DNA of 64,000 nt from contig NZ_CP076135.1 of the NCBI RefSeq assembly GCF_018736105.1, positions 4,648,001 through 4,712,000 of the forward strand, read 5' to 3'. The notes beneath the pieces were generated by a model. It saw only the letters and a program-made list of their open reading frames with translations, made no database searches and was not told where the DNA came from. This DNA comes from Bradyrhizobium sediminis. GTDB lineage: Bacteria > Pseudomonadota > Alphaproteobacteria > Rhizobiales > Xanthobacteraceae. Positions 33,172-41,796 of this stretch are shown here, piece after piece (within the stretch, counting starts at the first letter, position 1; the number at the start of each line of letters is the position of its first letter). Made by a program: the position numbers and the translations under genes.

Positions 33172-34101
33172 ATGAACCATGTAGCGCTGTTAACCCCAAC
33201 ATACGGGCGCGATCTGGAACTGTGCACCTTGCTCTGCGAGAGTGTCGATCGTCACGTCAAATCATTCTCCAAGCATTATCTGCTGGTTCCCGATTGCGAC
33301 CTGTCGCTGTTCTCTCACTTCGAGAGCGAGCGCAGGATCGTGCTTCCGTCCTCGAAATTCCTGCCGAAATGGCTGCGGCCGTTGCCCCGCATCATCCAGC
33401 GCAAGCGCCGCCAATACTGGTGGTCGTTCCGGACCATGCCGGTCAGCGGCTGGCATGTGCAGCAGTATCTCAAGATCGCCGCGACCACCTCGCTGCCGCA
33501 CCACCGATATTGCATCCTCGATTCGGATATCGTGTTCTTCCGGGACTTCGAGCTGTCGCGTTTCGAATATCCAAACGCGATTCCGCTGCTCAATATGCGC
33601 GACGAGGTCACATCCGACCAGTTCCGGCATTCGCGCTGGGTCGAGACCAGCCATGAACTTCTTGGCCTGCCCACGCCGCCGCTTCCGGCGTCGGACTTCA
33701 TCGGTCACATCATGTTCTGGGATAAGGAGACGACGCAGGCGATGGCCGCGAGGATCGAGGCCGTGACCAACCTGCATTGGGTCGAAGCCCTCAGCCAGAC
33801 CCGCGAATTTTCCGAATACATGCTGTACGGCTATTTCGTCGAGAACGACGCCGGCTTCTCGGCGCGGCACACGCGTACCCCGCGCACCCAATGCGTCAGC
33901 TATTGGGATGATCCGAAACTCAGCCGGGATGAACTGAACCAGCTGCTTCGCCGCGCAGGCAAGGATGACGTCGCCTTCTCGGTCGCGTCCTTCTCCGGCA
34001 CGCCGGTAGAGACCATCCGCGCGGCCGTCGAGGAGAACGCGGCCGTGCAGACGCACCGTACCGCAACGATCGAGCCGAAGGGGCTTGCCGCGCTATGCTG
34101 A
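33172..34101 (+). CDS. DUF6492-like glycosyltransferase-fold protein
   Basis: The 309-residue protein begins MNHVALLTPTYGRDLELC and contains a DxD motif in ILDSDIVFFRDF, a segment SDFIGHIMFWDKETTQAM, and ends before the flippase start. The layout resembles DUF6492 and GT8-like proteins of polysaccharide clusters. The role is probably sugar transfer, but the activity of the family is not established to my knowledge. I chose the ATG at 33172 (upstream GCCAGAGAGAAA), although the frame stays open far upstream. Its stop overlaps the flippase start by seven bases. Confidence 0.8.
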   Translation: MNHVALLTPTYGRDLELCTLLCESVDRHVKSFSKHYLLVPDCDLSLFSHFESERRIVLPSSKFLPKWLRPLPRIIQRKRRQYWWSFRTMPVSGWHVQQYLKIAATTSLPHHRYCILDSDIVFFRDFELSRFEYPNAIPLLNMRDEVTSDQFRHSRWVETSHELLGLPTPPLPASDFIGHIMFWDKETTQAMAARIEAVTNLHWVEALSQTREFSEYMLYGYFVENDAGFSARHTRTPRTQCVSYWDDPKLSRDELNQLLRRAGKDDVAFSVASFSGTPVETIRAAVEENAAVQTHRTATIEPKGLAALC

Positions 34102-35534
34102 TCGGGCAGGCCAGCATCAATCTGACCGCCAATATCCTCTCGGCATTGCTGGGACTATTGAGCGTGTTCATTTTCACGCGGCTGTTTTCGCCGCATGATT
34201 ATGGCATCTACCTGCTCGGGCTGGCGTTTGCCGCCGTGGTCAGCGTCTTCCTCGCGGGCTGGTTCCGCAACCTGATCCTGAGCGGCCACGCCAAAGACGA
34301 CGGCACCGACGTCCGCGGCCTCGTCGCAACCGGCTATGTCATCTGCTGTCTGGCCGCGCCGGTTGCCTACGCACTCGGCCGCCTGGTCGGGCTCGATACG
34401 ATGGCGGCGATCGCCGCGGTCGTGCTGGCGGTTGCGATCGGCCTGTTTGAACTGACCCAGGACCTGGTTCGCGCACGGCTGATGGCGATCACGGCCATGA
34501 AGGCGACGCTGGTTCGCGCCGGCGCAGCGCTTTGCCTGGGCATTGCTGCCGCCATGCTCGGCCGGACCGGTATTCTCCTGCTGGCGTCATCGGCGCTGGC
34601 CTATCTGCTCGCCATCGCGGCACAGCGATCGGCGTGGCGCGGAACCGTCTTCAAGTTCGATCGTGCCCGCCTGCTGGCCGCTGCGAAGCAGGGACTGCCG
34701 CTGACGCTATCGCTGACCTTGCTCGCGATCTCGACCGTCGCCGACCGCTTCATCATCGCCAACCTCGTCGGCACCGCCGATGCCGGAAAGTACATCGCCG
34801 GTCTCGACCTGGTGCGGCAGACGCTGATGATGCCGGCGATCAGCGCCGCCGCCGCGTTCTTCCCGCTCGCGGTGCAGATCCATGCCAGCCAGGGAGAGGC
34901 CGCGGTACGGTCGCATCTCGGCGAATGCGTCGAATTGCTGCTTAGCATTACGCTGCCGGCCTGCCTCGGCTTCGCCGTCATTTCCGCCCACGTCGCCAAC
35001 GTCGTGCTCGGCGTCGATTTCCGCGCCATGGCCGCGGAGACCATGCCGATCGTGGCCGTCGCCGTGATCTTCCAGATCCTGACGCAGCAATATCTGCACG
35101 TCAGCTTCCTGCTGTCGGGACGCAACTCCTTCTATCTGATCAACACGGCCTCGATCATCGTGGTCAATATCATCCTGTCCTACGCCCTGGTGAGCGGATA
35201 CGGCACGGTCGGCGCAGCATGGGCGCGGCTCGGCGCCGACCTGTTCGGGTTCGTCTGCGCGCTGATCCTCAGCCGCCGGGCCTTCCCGATCCCGCTTCCG
35301 CCCGGACGGCTGGCGCTGACCGTGATCGCCGCACTGGTGATGGCGCTGGTCGTGGCGGCGCTCGACAGAAGCCTGCACGTCTCCGACCTGACCGCCTGCG
35401 TCATGCTGGCCGGCGCCGGACTGGCGAGCTACCTCGCGCTGTGCTGGCTGCTCGACATCTCCCGGACCCGCGGGCGCCTGAAAGTCGGCTTCGCGCTTTT
35501 CAGAACCAAACTCGCAAACATCAATATTGGATAG
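34095..35534 (+). CDS. Wzx-type polysaccharide flippase
   Basis: The 479-residue integral membrane protein has about 12-14 predicted helices spread over its whole length and begins in the PST/Wzx style (ILSALLGLLSVFIFTRLFSPHDYGIYLLGLA). Family members flip undecaprenyl-linked oligosaccharides across the inner membrane. It overlaps the preceding gene by seven bases and is followed at four bases by a methyltransferase gene, so it sits in the middle of an operon. Only the flippase is present; its usual Wzy polymerase partner is not in the window. Confidence 0.9.
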   Translation: MLIGQASINLTANILSALLGLLSVFIFTRLFSPHDYGIYLLGLAFAAVVSVFLAGWFRNLILSGHAKDDGTDVRGLVATGYVICCLAAPVAYALGRLVGLDTMAAIAAVVLAVAIGLFELTQDLVRARLMAITAMKATLVRAGAALCLGIAAAMLGRTGILLLASSALAYLLAIAAQRSAWRGTVFKFDRARLLAAAKQGLPLTLSLTLLAISTVADRFIIANLVGTADAGKYIAGLDLVRQTLMMPAISAAAAFFPLAVQIHASQGEAAVRSHLGECVELLLSITLPACLGFAVISAHVANVVLGVDFRAMAAETMPIVAVAVIFQILTQQYLHVSFLLSGRNSFYLINTASIIVVNIILSYALVSGYGTVGAAWARLGADLFGFVCALILSRRAFPIPLPPGRLALTVIAALVMALVVAALDRSLHVSDLTACVMLAGAGLASYLALCWLLDISRTRGRLKVGFALFRTKLANINIG

Positions 35535-35538
35535 GCCA

Positions 35539-36351
35539 GTGAACAAGACAGTCACGATCGATCTCGCCCGCGCCGTCCCCGTCGCCGCCGATGCACGCAC
35601 CGCAGACGCGTTCGCGCATCCAAAGGCGTTGCTCGACCTGCCGCCGGGCGAGGCACGCGAAAGCCTGCTCGCCGTCCACGGCGTCCTCGGCGAACAACTC
35701 CCCGTCACGAAACTCGCGATCTACGAGGCCGGCGGCGGCTCGACCAGCTTCCTGCCGCTCGACGTGCTCGGCCGCGCCCATGTCACCGTGGTGGATATCG
35801 ACGAAGACCAGATCCGCAACAACGACTACGCGCAGGAAACCATCCTCGGCGACGTCCAGAGCTACCGCTTCGCCCCCGGCAGCTTCGACCTCGTGATCTG
35901 CTACAACGTGATCGAACATCTGCCCGACGTCGAGGCGGCGTTGCTGCGGTTTTGCGAATCGCTGAAGCAGGGCGGCCTGATCCTGATCGGCGCGCCGAAT
36001 CCGAAATCGCTGTCCGGCGTCGTCACCAAATATTCGCCGCACTGGTTCCACGTCTGGTTCTACCGCCATGTGCGCGGCGACAAGAAGGCCGGCCTGCCCG
36101 GCCAGGCGCCGTTCCCGACCTTCTTCCACCCGCTGGTCACGCTTTCGAGGCTGGAAGCCTTTGCCGAGGCGCACGGCCTTCAGATGATCTACCGCAAGGA
36201 ATACGAGAGCCCGCGCTATCCGGAGATGCGGGCGCGCAAGCCGGCCTTCGCCGTCCTGATCGACGCCGCCGCCGCGGTCATCAATCTCCTTCTGCCGGCG
36301 AAGACCGATGTCCGGCACGGCGATTATCACGTGATCCTGCGAAAACGCTGA
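35539..36351 (+). CDS. SAM-dependent methyltransferase of the polysaccharide locus
   Basis: The 270-residue class I methyltransferase has motif I in IYEAGGGSTSFLP (a Gly-rich variant), the ribose-binding acidic residues in VTVVDIDEDQIRNN, and FDLVICYNVIEHLPDVEAAL as motif II/III. It probably methylates a sugar or lipid-linked intermediate. I chose the GTG at 35539, four bases after the flippase stop; a TTG at 35527 would overlap it. It is followed three bases later by the deacetylase gene. Confidence 0.87.
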   Translation: MNKTVTIDLARAVPVAADARTADAFAHPKALLDLPPGEARESLLAVHGVLGEQLPVTKLAIYEAGGGSTSFLPLDVLGRAHVTVVDIDEDQIRNNDYAQETILGDVQSYRFAPGSFDLVICYNVIEHLPDVEAALLRFCESLKQGGLILIGAPNPKSLSGVVTKYSPHWFHVWFYRHVRGDKKAGLPGQAPFPTFFHPLVTLSRLEAFAEAHGLQMIYRKEYESPRYPEMRARKPAFAVLIDAAAAVINLLLPAKTDVRHGDYHVILRKR

Positions 36352-36354
36352 ACC

Positions 36355-37107
36355 ATGTACGCGATGTGGTCCGAAACCAAGGCGAGAGTCAGCCACCGGC
36401 TGGCGACGCATTTGAGCGTCGAACCCTTCCGGCTGCTCAACGAGACCCCGATGGTCAGCTTCACCTTCGACGACATTCCGAAGAGCGCCGCCACGACCGG
36501 CGCGAAGCTGCTCGAGGATCATGACGCGCGCGGCACCTTCTACGTTTCGGGCGGGCTGGTCGGCACCGCGGCAGCCGACTGGACGGCCGTCGATGCCCAG
36601 GACATCATCGACCTGCATCGCAACGGCCACGAGATCGGCTGTCACACCTTTTCCCACAAGCGGACCTGCGACCTCGACGCGGAATCGCTGGCCGCCGAGA
36701 TCGCGCGCAATGGCCGCTATCTGCGCGCGCTCGACCCTTCCATCAAGGTCGAAAACTTCGCCTATCCCTTCGGTTACGGATCGTTCGGGCGCAAGGGCCA
36801 GCTCAAGCAGGCGTTCCAGTCCTGCCGCAGCATCGTGCCGGGCATCAACAGCGGCACGGTGGACCTGCAGTTCCTGCGCGCGATGCCCCTGATCGACCGC
36901 CGCATCGGCCGCCACGAGATCGAGCGCGCCTTCGACCAAGCGCAAACCTATAACGGATGGTTAATTTTCTACAGCCACGACGTCGCCGACAAGCCCAGCG
37001 CGTACGGCTGCTCACCCGATCTCATGAACCATGCCCTGGAGGCGGCATCGCGCCGGAGAATCCCGGTTCTGAACATGGCGGAGGCGTTGCTATGCGCGGG
37101 CGCTTAA
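36355..37107 (+). CDS. Polysaccharide deacetylase family protein
   Basis: The 250-residue NodB-homology protein has the catalytic and metal motifs FTFDDIP (Asp-Asp), H-x3-H in CHTFSH, and AYPFGYG near residue 140; DVADKP and SHDV mark the last motif. It would remove N- or O-acetyl groups from a glycan. No signal peptide is visible, so it may act in the cytoplasm on a lipid-linked intermediate. It is the last gene of the 33.2-37.1 kb operon. Confidence 0.9.
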   Translation: MYAMWSETKARVSHRLATHLSVEPFRLLNETPMVSFTFDDIPKSAATTGAKLLEDHDARGTFYVSGGLVGTAAADWTAVDAQDIIDLHRNGHEIGCHTFSHKRTCDLDAESLAAEIARNGRYLRALDPSIKVENFAYPFGYGSFGRKGQLKQAFQSCRSIVPGINSGTVDLQFLRAMPLIDRRIGRHEIERAFDQAQTYNGWLIFYSHDVADKPSAYGCSPDLMNHALEAASRRRIPVLNMAEALLCAGA

Positions 37108-37263
37108 ACGCTTTTTTTGCCATTTCGGCGAATAGTCCCCCAATGAGTATGGTTAATTTTTCCTGTTGCGTTTGTTCCGCGCCTTGCCCCTGCGCGCGTT
37201 GCGTGACCCGAAGAGTGACCCCTCAGCCGGCGCGTGCGGCAGTTCGAATGAAAGCTGGGGACC

Positions 37264-39552
37264 ATGCTTGTCTATGACAAACCGATAGATCAGGCCGGAC
37301 CTGCCGCCCCGCCGGCGCCGCAGCGAATGCTGGCCGGCATCAGCGTGCTGGAGCTCGTCCGGCTGCTGTGGCGGAACAAGGTCGCGATTGCGAGCGCGGG
37401 CCTGATCTGCGCCGTAGCCGCCGTCATGATCGGCAAGAGCCTGACACCGAAATACTCGGCGATCGCCCAGCTTTACGTCGACCCCAGGGAATTGCAGCTG
37501 GTCGAACGCGAACTGACGCCACGCGCCCAGGACGTCAATGGCCTCGCCATGCTGGTCGAGAGCCAGGCGCGGCTGATCACCTCGAACAGCGTGCTGCTGC
37601 AGGTGATCAAGGACACCAAGCTCGACAAGGATCCGGAGTTCGGCGGCGGCGACGCCAAGGGCGCTCTTGCCACCCTGCTCGGCCTGTTCGGAATCGGGAT
37701 TGGGCCCGCCGCCGACGCCAAGCTCGGCCAGATGGCGGCGCTGGAAGCCCTGAACCGCCACATCAACGTCAAGAAGACCGACCGCACCTTCATCGTCGAC
37801 ATCGACGTCTGGTCGTATGACCCCGTCAAGGCGGCGATGCTCGCCAACGCGATCTCCAACGCCTATCTCGCCGAATCCAAGAAGTCGCAGGCCACCGCCG
37901 CGCGGCGGGCGACCAGCGATCTGTCGGGCCGGCTCAAGGAACTGCAGGAGCGGCTTCGCACCGCCGAGAACGCGCTCGCGACCTACAAGGCACAGAACAA
38001 TTTCGTCGGCACCCAGGACACGCTGATCTCCGACCAGCAGCTTTCGGCCAGCAACCAGCGGCTGGCCGCGGCGCGCGCGCTGACGCTCGATGCGCAGGCC
38101 AAATACGACCAGATCGAAGCCAGCCGCCGCGCCTCGGCCGACGCCGGTGCCATCCCGGAAGCGCTGCAGTCACCGACCATCGCCAATTTGCGCTCGCAGT
38201 ACGCCGAGGTTCGCAAGCGCTATGCCGAGCTGACCAGCGAATTGGGGCCGCGGCATCCCTCGCTGCGTCAGATGGAAAAGCAGGTCGAGGACCTGCGCCG
38301 CAACATCAACGAGGAAGTCGATCGCTTCGTGCAGTCGGCCAAGAACGACCTGACGCGCGCCCGGGAATACGAAGCGTCGCTGAACAAGGCGCTGGAGGCC
38401 CAGAAGCGCCAGAGCGTGCAGATGAGCCAGGCCTCGGTGCGGCTGCGCGAGCTCGAACGCGACGTCGAAGCCAGCCGCGACGTCTATCAGTCCTTCCTCA
38501 AGCGCTCGCGCGAAACCGAGGAGCAGGAGAGCCTCAACACCTCGAGCGCCCGGATCATCGGCGAAGCTACCGTGCCGCAGCGGCGTACCTTCCCGCCGGC
38601 CATGAGCATGATCGCGATGATCGGCTTCATGATGGGCGCGCTCGCCGCTTCGGCCTGGACCGTGGCGGCCGACCGGCTGGCGCCCGACACCACCGAGCCG
38701 CAACCGGCACGGGCCGAGATCAAGACGCCGACCCCGCCGTCGAAGCCGGCGACAAGCAACCAGCCAAGGCAAACAGCTCCGGCGCCGGTCGCGTCGGTCG
38801 AGAAGCCGTTGATTGCGCGCCTGCAGGAATCCGACGTGGTGCGGACGCTCGGCGGCATCCTCAGTCTCGGCGGCGTTCCCGACGCCGCGCGGATGGGCTG
38901 GCCGACGCTGCGCGCCGGCTCGCCGCAGACGGCGTTCCTCGACGCCATACGCACGATCCGCGGGATTGCGGCACGGCGCTCGCCCGCCGACGCGATACCC
39001 GTGTTGGCCGTGATCGGCACGGGCGCCGGCGAGGACCGCAGCATCGCCGCGCTGAACATCGCGCTGGCGGCCGCCCGCGACGGCGTCAGCGTACTGCTGA
39101 TTGACGCGGACCACGCAATGCATGCCATGTCGAACAGGGTGAACGGCCTCGGCAAGAGCGAGCCCAGCCGTCTCGGCTGGCTCTCGATCGGCACCAAGGC
39201 CTCCCGCGCGATCAAGACCGCGAACGGAATCTCGATCCTGCCCATCGTCAAGGGATCCGATGCCAAGACCGGCGACGCCATCCGCAAGGCGATCGCGCAG
39301 GCGCGTTCCGCCGGCGGCTACGATCTCGTGATCCTCGACGGACCGGCGATGCCTTTCAGCGCGGCCGGCCGCAAGCTGTTCGATATCGCCGATGGTCTCG
39401 TCGCCGTCCTGCCCGTCAGTCACGACATCAACGACGCCATGGAAGACATCATCACCGCCCTCGGCGGCGCGGAGCGCAAGCTGACCGGCGTCGTCCTCAG
39501 CGAAATCCACCCTGCGGCCGTCAGCCGCCAGCGAGACAAGCAATATGCCTGA
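37264..39552 (+). CDS. Wzz/GumC chain-length protein fused to degenerate BY-kinase domain
   Basis: The 762-residue inner-membrane protein has a Wzz domain (about residues 25-470) with transmembrane segments near 40-60 and 455-475 and a long coiled coil between (about 215-400). It is fused to a ParA/BY-kinase-like domain (about 540-740). In that domain the P-loop reads GEDRS at 589-593 instead of GEGKS: the Lys is Arg and the last Gly is Asp. Walker A' (LLIDAD, 611-616) and Walker B (VILDGP near 692) are kept. No C-terminal Tyr cluster follows. It probably controls export or chain length without kinase activity. It overlaps the next gene by eight bases. Confidence 0.9.
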   Translation: MLVYDKPIDQAGPAAPPAPQRMLAGISVLELVRLLWRNKVAIASAGLICAVAAVMIGKSLTPKYSAIAQLYVDPRELQLVERELTPRAQDVNGLAMLVESQARLITSNSVLLQVIKDTKLDKDPEFGGGDAKGALATLLGLFGIGIGPAADAKLGQMAALEALNRHINVKKTDRTFIVDIDVWSYDPVKAAMLANAISNAYLAESKKSQATAARRATSDLSGRLKELQERLRTAENALATYKAQNNFVGTQDTLISDQQLSASNQRLAAARALTLDAQAKYDQIEASRRASADAGAIPEALQSPTIANLRSQYAEVRKRYAELTSELGPRHPSLRQMEKQVEDLRRNINEEVDRFVQSAKNDLTRAREYEASLNKALEAQKRQSVQMSQASVRLRELERDVEASRDVYQSFLKRSRETEEQESLNTSSARIIGEATVPQRRTFPPAMSMIAMIGFMMGALAASAWTVAADRLAPDTTEPQPARAEIKTPTPPSKPATSNQPRQTAPAPVASVEKPLIARLQESDVVRTLGGILSLGGVPDAARMGWPTLRAGSPQTAFLDAIRTIRGIAARRSPADAIPVLAVIGTGAGEDRSIAALNIALAAARDGVSVLLIDADHAMHAMSNRVNGLGKSEPSRLGWLSIGTKASRAIKTANGISILPIVKGSDAKTGDAIRKAIAQARSAGGYDLVILDGPAMPFSAAGRKLFDIADGLVAVLPVSHDINDAMEDIITALGGAERKLTGVVLSEIHPAAVSRQRDKQYA

Positions 39553-40351
39553 GCGTCGTGCAAACCCCATAGGCAGGGCCGCCACGGCCGGTGTGCCCCG
39601 AATCTCGCTGGGCGGGCTGCGGCTCGCCGTGCTCGACATCGAGCAGACCGCGAATTTCATGATCGAGATGGTGTTCCCGGAACGCCGGGTCGGCCGCCCC
39701 CTGTACCTGACGTCAGCCAATGGCGAGGTACTGGCGCGCTGTTCGACCGAACCGATGACCGACCGGCTGTTTCGCGCCGCCGACCTGATCAACGCCGACG
39801 GCCAGCCGCTGGTCACGGTGTCGCGGCTGCGATCGCCGATGCCGCTGCCCGAGCGCGTCGCGACCACCGACCTGTTTCACGTCGTCGCCCGCAAGGCGCA
39901 GGAAGCGCGGCTGACGTTCTACATGTTCGGCGCGGACGAGGCGGAGAACGCCGCTGCCGTCGCCAATGTCCAGAAAGCGTTTCCCGATCTCAGGATCGTC
40001 GGGCGCTGCCACGGCTATTTGCGAGGCGATGCGCTGCGGGCCAAGGTCGACGAGATCAACGCGCTGGCGCCGGACTATCTATGGGTGGCGCTCGGCGTTC
40101 CCTACGAACAGGCCTTCGTCGAGGAATTCACGCCGCGGCTGTTCAATGTCGGCGTCATCAAGACCTCGGGCGGATTGTTCAACTTCCTGTCCGGCAGCCG
40201 CCCCCGCGCGCCGCAGTGGATGCAGAACATCGGCCTCGAATGGGCCTGGCGCATCTGGCTGGAGCCGCGCCGGCTGCTCTGGCGCTACCTCACCACCAAT
40301 CCGCGCGCGCTCTATCTGCTGCTCTACAAGAGCCGGACGCCGGGGGGCTAG
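39545..40351 (+). CDS. WecG/TagA/CpsF family glycosyltransferase
   Basis: The 268-residue GT26-type enzyme has YLTSANGEVLARC and NADGQPLV in the N-terminal part, TFYMFGADEAENAAAVANVQKAFPDL, and the C-terminal GVPYEQAFVEEF...GVIKTSGGLFNFLSGSRPRAPQWMQ with the family GxxFDFxAG-like stretch (here GGLFNFLSG). It adds a sugar (often ManNAcA-like) to a lipid-linked intermediate at the membrane. Translation is coupled to the Wzz gene (ATG inside its end) and to galE one base later. Confidence 0.92.
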   Translation: MPERRANPIGRAATAGVPRISLGGLRLAVLDIEQTANFMIEMVFPERRVGRPLYLTSANGEVLARCSTEPMTDRLFRAADLINADGQPLVTVSRLRSPMPLPERVATTDLFHVVARKAQEARLTFYMFGADEAENAAAVANVQKAFPDLRIVGRCHGYLRGDALRAKVDEINALAPDYLWVALGVPYEQAFVEEFTPRLFNVGVIKTSGGLFNFLSGSRPRAPQWMQNIGLEWAWRIWLEPRRLLWRYLTTNPRALYLLLYKSRTPGG

Positions 40352-40352
40352 C

Positions 40353-41372
40353 ATGAGCGATCGTCCGGCGATTCTGGTTACCGGCGGCGCGGGCTATATC
40401 GGCTCGCATTGCTGCAGGGCGCTGGCGAGGGCCGGCTATCATCCGGTCGTGTTCGACAATTTTTCCACCGGCCACCGCAGCTTCGTCACCGGCTCGCTGG
40501 TGACGGGCGACCTCGCCGACAAGGCTGCGCTGGCGCACGCCTTCGCGCAGCACGACATCGTCGCGGTGATGCATTTTGCGGCATCGAGCCTGGTCGGCGA
40601 GTCCGTCGCCGATCCGCAGAAATACTACCTCAACAACCTGGCCGGCACGCTGTCGCTGCTGGACGCGATGCGCGAGGCCGGCTGCAATCGCCTGGTGTTT
40701 TCCTCGACCGGCGCGGTCTACGGCAATGCCGACAGCAAGGCCCTGCCCGAAAGCTATCCTTGCGCGCCGATCAATCCCTACGGCGCCTCGAAATGGATGA
40801 TCGAGCGGGTGCTCGCCGACTATCGCAGCGCCTACGGACTGGGATCGTTTGCGCTGCGCTATTTCAACGCCAGCGGCGCCGATGCGGATGGCGGCATCGG
40901 CGAACTGCGCGACAACGAAACCCACCTCATTCCACGCGCCATGATGGCGCTGCAGGGCCACGTACCCGATTTTGCGGTGTTCGGCGACGATTACGGCACG
41001 CCAGACGGCACCGCCATCCGCGACTACATCCACGTCACCGATCTGGCGGCGGCGCATGTGCTGGCGCTGAAACTGCTGCTGCAGGGCCATGGCGGCGGCG
41101 CTTTCAATCTCGGCACCGGCACCGGTTTTTCGGTGCGCAAGATTCTCGGGGCGATCGCAGCCGAGACCGGCCGCGAGGTGCCGCATGTCGTCAAGCCGCG
41201 GCGATCGGGCGATCCGACCTACCTGGTCGCCGATCCCACCGCGGCGCGCGAAACCCTGGAATTCCGCACCGCCCATTCCGATCTCGCAACCATCATCCGC
41301 ACCGCCTGGGCGTGGCACCGCAAGGCTCACCCGCTGAAGGCGGACGCACCCGCCCTGTCTCCCGCCGCCTGA
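40353..41372 (+). CDS. galE: UDP-glucose 4-epimerase
   Basis: The 339-residue extended SDR enzyme interconverts UDP-glucose and UDP-galactose, supplying galactose for the polysaccharide. The NAD site GGAGYIGS is at residues 11-18; the catalytic Ser is in VFSSTGAVYG (S117-S118), and Y143 with K147 form YGASK. The length matches bacterial GalE. It is the last gene of the locus; just beyond its stop lies the EAL relic on the other strand. Confidence 0.95.
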   Translation: MSDRPAILVTGGAGYIGSHCCRALARAGYHPVVFDNFSTGHRSFVTGSLVTGDLADKAALAHAFAQHDIVAVMHFAASSLVGESVADPQKYYLNNLAGTLSLLDAMREAGCNRLVFSSTGAVYGNADSKALPESYPCAPINPYGASKWMIERVLADYRSAYGLGSFALRYFNASGADADGGIGELRDNETHLIPRAMMALQGHVPDFAVFGDDYGTPDGTAIRDYIHVTDLAAAHVLALKLLLQGHGGGAFNLGTGTGFSVRKILGAIAAETGREVPHVVKPRRSGDPTYLVADPTAARETLEFRTAHSDLATIIRTAWAWHRKAHPLKADAPALSPAA

Positions 41373-41375
41373 GCT

Positions 41376-41657
41376 TTCGCAGGCGTGATCGCACAGGAAC
41401 ACCTGCTGTTCGGGCGTCTCCACGCCTTCGGCAACGACCGTCATTCCCAGCGCCTTGCCCATGCTGATGATCGCCTGCGCGATCGCCTGATCCTCCGAAT
41501 CCTTCGGCAGATCGCGGACAAAGGAGCGATCGATCTTGATGGTCTCGATCGGGAACTGCTTCATCAGGGACATCGAGGAATAGCCGGTTCCGAAATCGTC
41601 GATCGCAAGCCGGATGCCGCGGCTCTGGATGGCGTCCAGCACCTTGATCGCCCGGGC
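41376..41657 (-). pseudogene. Relic of an EAL (c-di-GMP phosphodiesterase) domain
   Basis: On the minus strand about 94 codons encode the C-terminal third of an EAL domain: AIDDFGTGYSSMSLM, the Lys of IKIDRSFV, and VVAEGVETPEQQVFLCDHACE. The EAL signature itself and all sequence before it are absent, as is the usual ending after DHGC. The frame opens only through unrelated sequence upstream. It is therefore a remnant, ending four bases from the galE stop. Confidence 0.8.
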
Positions 41658-41796
41658 CCCGCCCGGCAGCCGACACGCTGCAGTGCACCCTGGAATTTGC
41701 AGGGAGGTCATTGCTATCGGGCCATCGCTTTGAGACCATGTGGCCTGCGACAAGAAGCAAGACCCGCCTCCCGCGCGGGCGTTGAAGGGGACCCCC

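Noticed and set aside
31543..34101. An 852-codon open frame ending in the DUF6492 gene
   Set aside because: Only the last 309 codons (from 33172) look like protein. The upstream part runs antisense to the GT2 gene and through the intergenic region.
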